Shown: positions 1 to 6,564 of the stretch, one piece after another | Numbering within the stretch: the stretch's first letter is position 1 | Layout: every line of letters starts with the position of its first letter | Assembly: GCA_002388885.1 (NCBI GenBank) | Contig: DGNI01000106.1 | Location: 150-12,784 of the forward strand | From: Parvularculaceae bacterium UBA4496 | Lineage (GTDB): Bacteria > Pseudomonadota > Alphaproteobacteria > Caulobacterales > Parvularculaceae | Direction of reading: 5' to 3' | DNA: 12,635 nt | Position numbers and translations under genes: made by a program | The notes under the pieces: generated by a model | What the model saw: the letters and a program-made list of their open reading frames with translations, nothing else | The model's database searches: none | Told to the model about the DNA's origin: nothing

Positions 1-813
1 CAATCGTTACTCGAAGCGGCTGACAGCGTACTTCGCCGTGCGGCCCCCGCTGCAAAAACTGCGGCAGCGGCGGCTGCAGAGAGCCTGCGCAGGGGTAGCG
101 CGCCCTTGGGTGCGGCATCCACGCCGCCCGATGCCCCGGCGAGGCCGGAAAAACCCGTGTTAGTCCCGCCTGGAGAGGCGCCGCGCCGGAAGCTCGGTTC
201 TGAACAGGGCCGAGCCGCCCTCCTCCACGCCATCGCTCATATCGAATTTAACGCCATCGACCTTGCCTTCGACATGGCGGCGAGATTTTCCGCAGAAATC
301 GCGGAAACCGGGCTCGATGCCGCGGCCTTCACTGCGGACTGGGTGCGGATCGGCGCCGAAGAAGCGCATCATTTCGGAATGATTGCGGACCGCCTTAACG
401 CTATTGGCAGCGCTTACGGCGATTTCCCGGCCCATAACGGACTCTGGGAGGCGGCTGAAAACACCAGCCATGACGTCCTCGCCAGGCTAGCGGTTGCGCC
501 GCTCATTTTGGAGGCGAGAGGACTTGACGTCACGCCAGACATGATCGAGAGACTGCGCGCTGTGGGCGATGAAGAAAGCGTCGCAATTCTTGAAGTCATC
601 TATCGCGATGAAGTGGGGCACGTCGCCTGTGGAAAACGCTGGTTCGATGCAGTTTGTGCGGCTAGAAGCCTTGATCCTCTGATGGCTTTTGGCGCGTTGA
701 GGGAAGCGTATTTCGCGGGGCGGCTTAAACCGCCTTTTAACCATAAGGCGCGGGAAAAAGCTGGCATGCCGCGTGCGTTTTATGAACCGATTAGAAACGA
801 AAAGCGCGTTTAA
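1..813 (+). CDS. DUF455 ferritin-like protein (5' partial)
   Basis: The frame is open from base 1, and 270 codons lie in the window before TAA at 811-813. A TTG at 106 is an internal codon, not the start. The first visible residues (SLLEAADSVLRRAAP...) look like the start region of DUF455 proteins (COG2833), so probably only a few codons are missing. The family hallmark follows: a Pro/Arg stretch (PARPEKPVLVPP), then ALLHAIAHIEFNAIDLAFD. Further on come EEAHHFGM and EVIYRDEVGHVACG. These Glu and His residues sit where ferritin-like four-helix proteins bind a di-iron centre. The family is distantly related to MiaE-type tRNA hydroxylases, but its substrate is not established, so metal binding and oxidoreductase activity are inferences. 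It has no signal peptide and should be cytosolic. It lies 138 bp before the M23 gene and is probably a separate unit. Confidence 0.88.
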   Translation, partial: QSLLEAADSVLRRAAPAAKTAAAAAAESLRRGSAPLGAASTPPDAPARPEKPVLVPPGEAPRRKLGSEQGRAALLHAIAHIEFNAIDLAFDMAARFSAEIAETGLDAAAFTADWVRIGAEEAHHFGMIADRLNAIGSAYGDFPAHNGLWEAAENTSHDVLARLAVAPLILEARGLDVTPDMIERLRAVGDEESVAILEVIYRDEVGHVACGKRWFDAVCAARSLDPLMAFGALREAYFAGRLKPPFNHKAREKAGMPRAFYEPIRNEKRV

Positions 814-844
814 GTATCTTTCTATGGCTGATTTGGGAAAAAAT

Positions 845-868
845 ACCGTTACACCATCACATAACGGT
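845..868. repeat. Inverted repeat between DUF455 and M23 genes
   Basis: The arms ACCGTTA (845-851) and TAACGGT (862-868) are perfect inverted copies separated by 10 bases. No T-run follows on the + strand, so a classical intrinsic terminator is unlikely. It could be an operator for the M23-bactofilin unit or a weak RNA hairpin. The rest of the 814-951 gap shows only a loose promoter-like pair (TTGCGT at 868-873, TGCAAT at 891-896, 17-bp spacer), which would place the hairpin just upstream of or over the -35. Confidence 0.4.
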
Positions 869-951
869 TGCGTAATGCCCTGTTTTACGCTGCAATGCGA
901 CCAGGGTGGCATCGTAGCGTGGGTTGGCGCGTGCAAGGGGCGTTTGTATAA

Positions 952-2265
952 ATGAGCCGTCGTTCCGGCAAATTCAGGCGCGTACTCAGCCGTATCTTCA
1001 AGGAACGGCAGATTTATCACCGAAGCGACGGCGTCGTTCACTTCATCTCGATGTCGTCGAAGACTCAGATTGCGCTTGCCACGATTGTGGGCGCAGCGCT
1101 GCTCTGGGTCGCTTACGCTTCGGTCAACGTCGTCTTCAAAGAGCAGATTATCGTCGCCAAGGACCGCGACAGCCGAATCATGGAGACCACTTACTCCAAG
1201 CGCCTCCATGACGCGCAGCGCGCCTATGACGACGTCAGCGAACTCAACCAGATCATCAAGCAGAATTTCGATGAGACGATGGCGGATATTTCATCACGCC
1301 ATCAGCTCCTGCAGAATATGGTCGAGCGTAAAGCCTCGATCGACCAGAGCCTTGATGCGCTTGCAGCGGGATTGTCGCAAGCCGGCGGGCCTAGCGGCCA
1401 GCGTCCGACCAACGGCAACCGCGTGATGATCGACGTAACGCCCGGCGAACCAACGCCCCGCCAGTCGCGCATTTCGGCTGCGCGCAAGAAGGCTGCCGAA
1501 AAGATCGAGAGCGAGAACGCCGCCTCCCCTCAGAAAGGCGCCGCTTCTGAAGCGATCAAATCGATGAACAAGGCCGCCGCTGATCTTTATACGGAACAGA
1601 TGCTGCTTCTCGCTTCGCTTGAGGAAAAGGCCACAACGCAGCGCGATTATCTGACGAAAGTGCTGACATCCGCCGGCATCCCGGTTGAATCCGTGGTAAC
1701 CCCGGCGAAAATCTCGAACACCATGCTTGCGCAGGGCGGCCCGTTTATCGACCTGACCGCTGGCGAAGCCGATGCAGATTTTTATCTGCACGCCAATCGT
1801 ACGGCTGCCGCCGTCGACGAGCTTGCAGCGCTGCAGACGGCAATCCAGAACGTGCCGCTGTCCTCGCCGCTCATCGTCGGCCGGCGATTTACCAGCGGCT
1901 TCGGCGTGCGTCGCGACCCGATCAACGGCAAGTATTCACGTCATAACGGTATTGATTTCGCGGCGGCATGGGCCTCTCCGGTTACGGCTACGGCGGACGG
2001 CGTGGTCAAATTCGCCGGCACACGCTCCGGTTTTGGCCGCTGTGTTGAAATCAACCACGGAAACGGCTTTGTTACGCGCTATGCGCACATGAATCGCATT
2101 TCGGTGAAGACGGGGCAGAAGGTAAAACTTCACGACAAGGTGGGGGAATTGGGCAATAGCGGTCGTTCCACCGGACCGCATGTTCACTACGAAATTCTCT
2201 ACAAGGGCAAACCGCTCAACCCACGCCGTTTTATTGAGGCAGGTAGATATGTTTTCGAAAGCTAA
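952..2265 (+). CDS. lmdC: Membrane-anchored M23 family metallopeptidase (LmdC-like)
   Basis: This 437-aa protein probably cuts peptidoglycan cross-links in the periplasm while anchored in the inner membrane. Residues 1-37 are a basic cytoplasmic tail containing ERQIYHRSDGVVHF. One membrane helix spans about 38-62. Helical, coiled-coil-prone stretches lie at about 80-140 and 195-235. The C-terminal M23/LytM domain covers about 305-430. The zinc and catalytic residues are all present: H331 and D335 (HNGID), H379 (YAHMN), and H410 and H412 (GPHVHYE), so it should be active rather than a degenerate LytM factor. The ATG has AAGGGG 11 bases upstream. The gene runs 17 bp into the bactofilin gene. 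In Hyphomonas neptunium the LmdC peptidase pairs with bactofilin BacA through its cytoplasmic tail; the same architecture suggests the same partnership here. The family call is firm; the LmdC name rests on context. Confidence 0.92.
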   Translation: MSRRSGKFRRVLSRIFKERQIYHRSDGVVHFISMSSKTQIALATIVGAALLWVAYASVNVVFKEQIIVAKDRDSRIMETTYSKRLHDAQRAYDDVSELNQIIKQNFDETMADISSRHQLLQNMVERKASIDQSLDALAAGLSQAGGPSGQRPTNGNRVMIDVTPGEPTPRQSRISAARKKAAEKIESENAASPQKGAASEAIKSMNKAAADLYTEQMLLLASLEEKATTQRDYLTKVLTSAGIPVESVVTPAKISNTMLAQGGPFIDLTAGEADADFYLHANRTAAAVDELAALQTAIQNVPLSSPLIVGRRFTSGFGVRRDPINGKYSRHNGIDFAAAWASPVTATADGVVKFAGTRSGFGRCVEINHGNGFVTRYAHMNRISVKTGQKVKLHDKVGELGNSGRSTGPHVHYEILYKGKPLNPRRFIEAGRYVFES

Positions 2266-2857
2266 ACAGAACAAATCGCTTGATGGAAAAAAAGCGCAAA
2301 AGGGTTCTCTGGCGGATACGCCGCCCCCGCCGCCGCATCAGGCAGGTTTCCAGCAGAGTGCACCGAGAAAGGGTTCAGGCGTCATGAAATCAGCAGGTGT
2401 TCCCTCGATCATCTCCTCTGACGTGGTGATGCGCGGCAATGTGAATTCCGCGGGAGAGATCCAGCTCGACGGATCGCTTGAAGGCGATATCAAGGCTGGC
2501 TCGCTGATCATCGGCGAAAAAGCCTCGGTCAAAGGCGAGGTCGTCTGCGAGACAGTGACTGTGCGCGGCCGCGTTGAAGGCGGCATTCGCGCCAAATCAG
2601 TATCGCTTGCGTCATCGGCGCATATCCAGGGCGATATTCTGCACAGCTCGTTGTCGGTTGAAACCGGCGCGCATTTCGAAGGCAATTGCCGCCATTCCGA
2701 TGATCCGCTGTCGGAGTCATCAGCCAGCGATTTCCGCCGTGCGCGTCCTTCGGCGCCGCCTGCCCCGCGCCCGGTGACAAGCAATGACGACGCCGACATG
2801 GTTGCGGCCAATGAAACGCCGTCGTTCCTGAACGCCGGCCGCTCGCCGCTGCGCTAG
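2249..2857 (+). CDS. bacA: Bactofilin (polymer-forming cytoskeletal protein)
   Basis: The 202-aa protein has the bactofilin (DUF583) organisation. A disordered basic and proline-rich N-tail (PPPPP at 25-29) precedes a core at about 53-150 made of short beta-helix turns (GEIQLDGSLEGDI, GSLIIGEKASVKGEV, ETVTVRGRVEGGI, SVSLASSAHIQGDI). A disordered C-tail rich in Ser, Ala and Pro follows. Bactofilins polymerise without nucleotide into membrane-associated filaments that position cell-wall or stalk enzymes. I chose ATG 2249 (MFSKAKQNK) rather than an in-frame ATG at 2180: bactofilins typically begin MF(S/G)K, GAGG lies just upstream, and the earlier start would bury 86 bp in the peptidase. The 17-bp overlap with the M23 gene suggests translational coupling and fixed stoichiometry. 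Orthology to BacA rather than another paralogue is inferred from the peptidase neighbour. Confidence 0.93.
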   Translation: MFSKAKQNKSLDGKKAQKGSLADTPPPPPHQAGFQQSAPRKGSGVMKSAGVPSIISSDVVMRGNVNSAGEIQLDGSLEGDIKAGSLIIGEKASVKGEVVCETVTVRGRVEGGIRAKSVSLASSAHIQGDILHSSLSVETGAHFEGNCRHSDDPLSESSASDFRRARPSAPPAPRPVTSNDDADMVAANETPSFLNAGRSPLR

Positions 2858-2878
2858 GCGATCCGAAACTCAGATACG

Positions 2879-2912
2879 AAAAAAGGCCGCCGATATCGGC
2901 GGCCTTTTTTTT
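2879..2912. terminator. Intrinsic terminator, probably bidirectional
   Basis: A perfect 20-base palindrome (GGCCGCCGATATCGGCGGCC, 2885-2904) is flanked by six A on the left and eight T on the right. On either strand this gives a GC-rich hairpin followed by a U-tract. It sits between the convergent bactofilin gene (+) and the membrane-protein gene (-, stop at 2939), so it can end both transcripts. Confidence 0.93.
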
Positions 2913-2938
2913 GATCAGATAGATCAAAGCTGCGGGCG

Positions 2939-3421
2939 TTACCTTCCCCGCATCCCCGACAACCCTGAGATCGTCGTCAGCAGCGCGGCGCCAGAAGCGA
3001 GATAAGCGCCCCACTGAACGCCGCCGAGCCCGATCTTCGTGCCCATCATGGAAACAATGAAGAACCCCATGGCGGCAAGCGCGCCAAGGCCCGCCGCGAG
3101 CGTTACCAGACTGGTCAGGCGGCTGACAAAAGGCAGCATTCCGAGAACGCCAATCAGCGCTGCGCCCAGCGACAGGCTCGCAGACCATGACATGACGCGG
3201 CTGACCATTTTAGAATCATTGACGGCGCCGTCCGACGCGCAGTCCTCGCCAATCGGCAGCTGCAGCTTGCGAACGCAGTTGATAGCGCCGCCGATAAATT
3301 GGTCGCCTGTGACCATGGTTTGCTCTTCGCGACCGCTGACCGGATTGTCGGATTCGTATGAATACATTGGCCCGAAAAACATCGCGGCGACGATCGCCAG
3401 CGGCAGTAAAATGCGGATCAT
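2939..3421 (-). CDS. Hypothetical four-helix membrane protein
   Basis: I do not recognise this 160-aa protein. It starts MIRILLPLAIVAAMFFG, a hydrophobic helix or uncleaved signal (3-22). A mostly polar segment at about 23-78 carries the only two cysteines, C49 and C61. Three more hydrophobic helices follow at about 80-98, 103-126 and 133-154, ending in a short basic tail (GMRGR). If helix 1 is a membrane anchor, the polar loop would be periplasmic and the cysteines could form a disulphide; that topology is inferred. GGGG lies a few bases upstream of the ATG on the minus strand, and a promoter-like pair lies further upstream. It is downstream of the FliO-like gene on the same strand (107-bp gap) and convergent with the bactofilin gene. 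Start, length and coding style look like a real gene, but no function can be assigned. Confidence 0.72.
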   Translation of the reverse strand: MIRILLPLAIVAAMFFGPMYSYESDNPVSGREEQTMVTGDQFIGGAINCVRKLQLPIGEDCASDGAVNDSKMVSRVMSWSASLSLGAALIGVLGMLPFVSRLTSLVTLAAGLGALAAMGFFIVSMMGTKIGLGGVQWGAYLASGAALLTTISGLSGMRGR

Positions 3422-3459
3422 GTTGGTACCCCGTCGTTGCCCTCTACCCTGAACGGAGG

Positions 3460-3488
3460 AGTTTAGCTTTTCTTAAGGGGCAAGCCAA
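3460..3488 (-). promoter_or_regulatory. Candidate sigma-70-type promoter for the membrane protein
   Basis: Read on the minus strand, TTGGCT (3488-3483) is followed after exactly 17 bases by TAAACT (3465-3460). Each hexamer matches four of six positions of the housekeeping consensus. Transcription would start near 3453, giving a leader of about 30 bases before the ATG at 3421. It lies in the gap after the FliO-like stop codon. This is a moderate match only. Confidence 0.35.
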
Positions 3489-3528
3489 GCGCCTCACGCC
3501 GGCGGCAATGGCGGCAATTGGCGTCCAA

Positions 3529-3891
3529 TTACGCGGCGTTCTTCTTCGCAGCGCGAAATTTTTCCGTAAACTCGCTCAAGGAGGAGAATGGATTGGCCGC
3601 ATAGGAAACCGGTTCTTCCTCTGCGATGACCGCCTTCAGATCCTTGTCGACGACCGTCTCTCCGGTCGGTCCCAGCAGGATCAGATATTCCGTGTCGTCA
3701 CATTTGACGATAGCGAGCCGACGTCGTGCATCGATCGGCAACATTTCGCGCATGGAAAGGCGACGTTTTTTTCCTGTGACTCCGGTCATGGCGGAAAGAC
3801 CTGCCTTTTTCGCAGCAATTGCGCAAAGGCCGATCATGCCAAGCACTGCGGCGAAACCGAAGACCAGGCGAAAAATTTCCGATGCAAGCAT
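3529..3891 (-). CDS. fliO: FliO-like flagellar biosynthesis protein
   Basis: The 120-aa protein has one N-terminal membrane helix (about 5-27), a basic linker (KKRR, 41-44) and a small cytosolic domain. The core RLSMREMLPIDARRRLAIVK...EYLILLGPTGETVV (44-81) follows the FliO pattern in alphaproteobacteria: a strand ending in DxRRRL, then an acidic turn and a hydrophobic strand ending in G(G/P) before VV. FliO helps assemble the FliPQR core of the flagellar type III export gate. The start has GGGA seven bases upstream. A perfect CtrA box 50-64 bp upstream fits, because CtrA controls early flagellar genes in Caulobacter. No other flagellar gene is visible beside it, so it is an orphan here. The family is short and variable, so the call is probable rather than certain. 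Confidence 0.68.
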   Translation of the reverse strand: MLASEIFRLVFGFAAVLGMIGLCAIAAKKAGLSAMTGVTGKKRRLSMREMLPIDARRRLAIVKCDDTEYLILLGPTGETVVDKDLKAVIAEEEPVSYAANPFSSLSEFTEKFRAAKKNAA

Positions 3892-3940
3892 CAGCGTTTC
3901 CCAAAGGCTTAACTCAAGGCAAAAACTATCGGCTATATGC

Positions 3941-3955
3941 TTAACGCCGTGTTAA
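3941..3955 (-). promoter_or_regulatory. CtrA-box (TTAA-N7-TTAA) upstream of fliO-like gene
   Basis: TTAA (3941-3944), CGCCGTG and TTAA (3952-3955) match the CtrA binding consensus without mismatch, and it is the only perfect copy I found in the window. On the minus strand it would cover the -35 region, with GATAGT (3930-3925) placed as -10 and a start near 3918, about 26 bases before the FliO-like ATG. CtrA is the cell-cycle response regulator of alphaproteobacteria and activates flagellar genes from such sites. A further TTAA half-site lies at 3909-3912. Confidence 0.68.
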
Positions 3956-3976
3956 TGGAGAATGGCGGCCCGAGGC

Positions 3977-6148
3977 TCAGGCGCCGTAAAAAGTCTTGAG
4001 TTCGTCCAGCGATATGACCTCACCACCCGCTTCGTTACGGAACCAGTCGAAGAAGCCGGCCGTATTTTCCAGCAGGCGATCGACGTCAGATTTCTCGCGA
4101 ACGTAATCGTTGGCGCCGGGCGTCAGGCTGGTCGAATGAAGCGTGTATGTCAGGACGGGTGTTTCGTCGGATATGAGGCGTTTCGTCAGCGCCTTGAGAT
4201 CCGACAATGCAGCGCCCTCCAGAGACAGCCGCAATGGAATGGTGAAATTGCTGAATTGCCGTTTACGGCAAGAAGTGAATCCAGCCGGTTCCATTTCCTG
4301 ACTTAAAAAGACCGGCGTTCGGCGAATAGCCCTGGCGCCGCAAACCGGCGTGACGAAAACGCGCTTATCTTTATACTCAACGGAAAATGGCTTGTTCGAC
4401 ATGGCGAAAAAGTCCGGGCCGCCGCGGCTTGAAAAATCAAACGCTGCGCCGGGACTAAAGTCGAATTCGACGCCTATATCGGCAAGCAGTTCGTAGTTCT
4501 CTGGCGCGATGCCATATCGCCCGGCGCGATGCGATAAAGCGCGCGCGTCAAATACACGCTCATAGGCATCAGCAAGAGACCGCAATTTTTCACTATGAAC
4601 GGCGCGCGGCAGGTTCTTCTGAAACGAATTGAACTCGCCCTCGAAATCACCTGCCTCTTCTGAAAGAGGCGGCGTTACCCATTGGTGCAGATGCAGGCCG
4701 CAATCAGCGCCGCCATCCTGTTGCAATCCTTGAAAATACCTGGCCGTTCTTTCGTGGTTCAAAAATGGCCAGGTCAGGAAATATAGCGGATGAATGCCCC
4801 GTTCGCTGCAGAGAAATTGGAACTGCTCAACGCCATCAACATCATTTATGGCGTAGTCGACTTTCTTGAATTTATTCCAGTCGAATTGTTCTTCCGTATC
4901 GATTGTGACGATGAGTTTCGGCCGGTACTCAGATTCCGAGAACAGCAGCGGTGACGATTTCACATTTTTACGGACGCGCGACTTTTCGCTAAGCTCTGTG
5001 AAAATTTCCGCCATGCGATCCACAGTTTCATCCCATGAATGCGCCTCTGCATATTTTCTTACCGTTCGTCGGCCGGGCGGTTTTTGCAGAAGCGATTTGA
5101 TTGCGTCTGCAATTACCTCTGGCGTGCGTTCCGATGCGAGCCGTCCGGCGTCGGGCGAACGGATCACTTCGCCGGTTCCCCACACATCCGTTGCAACGCA
5201 CGGCGTGCCGCATGCCATGGCTTCGAGCAGCACATTCGGCCAGCCTTCGCGGGACGACGCCAACACGAGAATTTCGGCAGCGCTGTAGACATCCGCCAGT
5301 TCTTCATGCGCTACACGTCCCAGAAATTTTACGCGCTCCGCAACGCCAAGGCTATTAGCCAGTGCCGCAAGCGCCTTTTTCTCCGGACCGTCGCCGGCGA
5401 TAATCAGGGTCGCTTCGGACAGCTCCGGCAGGGCACGGATAACGAGATCATGCCCTTTTCTGCCAATCAGATGACCGACGCTCGCCAGTACAAGACCGTT
5501 AAGCCCAAGCGCGCGGCGTGCTGTTTCCCTTTCGGTTTCATAGAACACGTCAAGATCGACGCCATTGCGGAGAACGGAGATCTTTTCCCTTTGCGCGCCG
5601 ATGTCGCCAAGTGCGTCTTTCAATGCGGAAGCGACGGCGATAACGGCGTCAGCTCTGTTCGCGGCGTCAATGATTGCTCGTCGCGGGCCTTGGTACTCTG
5701 GCAGCAAGTTTACATCGGCGCCCCGGGCGGTAATGACCAGCGGCTTATTAAATTCTCGTGCAACGCGCGCTGCGGCAACGCCGTCCGGATAAAAATAATG
5801 CGCGTCAATCAAATCGAAATCCCATCCGCCTTCGATCAGTTTACGAACTGATTTTCGCAAACATCGCGTCAATGCGTCCGGCGCGAAATTCATGGCGGTC
5901 TTCGGCGGTACGAAATAACGGGGATGAAAAACCTCAATAACGCCGCGCATCTCCATTTCCGGCGCGCGCGCCCAGTCTGCATATGCGCCGAAAATATCAT
6001 GACGAAACGGAAACCACGGAACAGGCGCGACGACCTTTATGTCAGCATCGTATTTTTTCCGGAAAGCCTCAATCCGGTTCGCGACGAATACGCCGTGCGA
6101 GGGCATCGCGGCATTCGGAAACAGGGTTGAAAACAGCAAAATGCGCAT
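3977..6148 (-). CDS. GT4 glycosyltransferase fused to WalW-like polysaccharide deacetylase domain
   Basis: This 723-aa protein has two enzymes in one chain. Residues 1-385 form a GT-B glycosyltransferase of family GT4: an N-terminal acceptor domain (MRILLFSTLFPN, DLIDAHYFYPDG, ITARGADVN), the donor-domain start SVGHLIGRKGHDL (223-235), and the E-x7-E signature of nucleotide-sugar retaining enzymes at E301 and E309 (REGWPNVLLEAMACGTP). After a polar linker (about 386-408), residues 409-723 resemble WalW/NodB-fold polysaccharide deacetylases: VTIDTEEQFDW (D418, E420), GLHLHQW (H486, H488), SHRAGRYG (R541) and LHSTSL (H671). It should act on a cell-surface polysaccharide, adding a sugar and possibly trimming acetyl groups; the substrate cannot be read. 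No signal peptide is present, so both domains start in the cytosol. It points away from the EPS operon and has no visible terminator before the FliO-like gene. Two separate genes would be the commoner arrangement as I recall it. Confidence 0.88.
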   Translation of the reverse strand: MRILLFSTLFPNAAMPSHGVFVANRIEAFRKKYDADIKVVAPVPWFPFRHDIFGAYADWARAPEMEMRGVIEVFHPRYFVPPKTAMNFAPDALTRCLRKSVRKLIEGGWDFDLIDAHYFYPDGVAAARVAREFNKPLVITARGADVNLLPEYQGPRRAIIDAANRADAVIAVASALKDALGDIGAQREKISVLRNGVDLDVFYETERETARRALGLNGLVLASVGHLIGRKGHDLVIRALPELSEATLIIAGDGPEKKALAALANSLGVAERVKFLGRVAHEELADVYSAAEILVLASSREGWPNVLLEAMACGTPCVATDVWGTGEVIRSPDAGRLASERTPEVIADAIKSLLQKPPGRRTVRKYAEAHSWDETVDRMAEIFTELSEKSRVRKNVKSSPLLFSESEYRPKLIVTIDTEEQFDWNKFKKVDYAINDVDGVEQFQFLCSERGIHPLYFLTWPFLNHERTARYFQGLQQDGGADCGLHLHQWVTPPLSEEAGDFEGEFNSFQKNLPRAVHSEKLRSLADAYERVFDARALSHRAGRYGIAPENYELLADIGVEFDFSPGAAFDFSSRGGPDFFAMSNKPFSVEYKDKRVFVTPVCGARAIRRTPVFLSQEMEPAGFTSCRKRQFSNFTIPLRLSLEGAALSDLKALTKRLISDETPVLTYTLHSTSLTPGANDYVREKSDVDRLLENTAGFFDWFRNEAGGEVISLDELKTFYGA

Positions 6149-6261
6149 GGATCAAAAGCCGTGAGGCTGACAAAAAGGTAACGAACGCCGTCTCATGATG
6201 GTGATACGCTGCCCCCCGTTAAGAATGCGCTGAACTCGCTCAAGCGCCCGTAGCCTGAGCC

Positions 6262-6275
6262 GGATTAACGAATCC
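6262..6275. repeat. Short inverted repeat in the divergent gap
   Basis: GGATT (6262-6266) and AATCC (6271-6275) flank AACG. It lies in the 177-bp gap between the leftward GT4-deacetylase start (6148) and the small rightward ORF (6326), where promoters for both directions would be expected. It could be an operator. I see no convincing -35/-10 pair in this gap on either strand. Confidence 0.25.
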
Positions 6276-6325
6276 TTGAAACTCTGGCGACTAGCCTCGA
6301 CATGAACCGATAAGGAACAGGTCAG

Positions 6326-6466
6326 ATGCGCTCCGCCGCAGCCAACACCGCAGAAATACGCCGTTCCGAAGCCGATGAACGGTTGCCCGCGCTGGTGTGT
6401 GTTTCGGTCTGGTTTACTGCCGCCGGCGGTATGTGGGCCCTCTTGCTCGCGCCCGTTCTTTTTTGA
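6326..6466 (+). CDS. Possible 46-aa single-helix membrane protein
   Basis: An ATG at 6326 opens 46 codons ending TGA at 6464-6466. A good ribosome site, AAGGA (6312-6316), lies nine bases before it. The peptide has a polar, charged N-terminus (RSAAANTAEIRRSEADERLP) and then one hydrophobic helix (about residues 22-46, ALVCVSVWFTAAGGMWALLL) running to the end (APVLF). That is the profile of a small inner-membrane protein or a signal-anchored regulator. It stands alone in the leader region about 175 bp ahead of the EPS sugar transferase, on the same strand. I recognise no family. A longer ORF on the opposite strand over the same bases (6152-6490) looks low-complexity and unsupported. Conservation at the same spot in relatives would settle whether it is real. 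Confidence 0.45.
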   Translation: MRSAAANTAEIRRSEADERLPALVCVSVWFTAAGGMWALLLAPVLF

Positions 6467-6541
6467 GCTGAATTCCGGCTTTCCGGCCATTTTTTCTTCC
6501 CCAGACGCAATCTCGCCCCATTTTCATTCTTAACTTTTCGT

Positions 6542-6558
6542 TAGGCATGTAATATGCG
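6542..6558 (+). promoter_or_regulatory. Candidate sigma-54 (-24/-12) promoter for EPS sugar transferase
   Basis: AGGCATG-TAAT-ATGC places GG at 6544-6545 and GC at 6556-6557 with exactly ten bases between, the spacing needed by RpoN. The -24 block matches GGCA and G; the -12 block matches TGC. Transcription would start near 6569. XrtA-type EPS loci commonly carry the PrsK/PrsR two-component pair, PrsR being a sigma-54-dependent activator, so such a promoter is expected in context. The match is weaker than the one at 7565. An overlapping TAATAT (6550-6555) could instead be a sigma-70 -10. Confidence 0.45.
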
Positions 6559-6564
6559 GGGAGA

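Noticed and set aside
824..955. 43-aa ORF just before the M23 gene
   Set aside because: No ribosome site before its ATG, no recognisable structure, and it would hold the presumed promoter region.
487..1209. 240-aa minus-strand ORF over the DUF455 and M23 genes
   Set aside because: It is the antisense shadow of two well-supported genes.
2180..2248. Earlier in-frame ATG for bactofilin
   Set aside because: It lies within the M23 catalytic domain coding region, and the MFSK start at 2249 fits the family.
3516..3530. Inverted repeat AATTGG-CGT-CCAATT at the end of the fliO-like gene as a terminator
   Set aside because: Short AT-rich stem and no U-run downstream on the minus strand.
6152..6490. 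112-aa minus-strand ORF in the EPS leader region
   Set aside because: Basic, low-complexity sequence without recognisable structure; it conflicts with the small + strand ORF, which has a ribosome site.
6530..6544. CtrA-like site TTAA-N7-TTAG before the sugar transferase
   Set aside because: One mismatch and overlap with the sigma-54 element; seven of eight matches alone are not enough, though CtrA control cannot be excluded.
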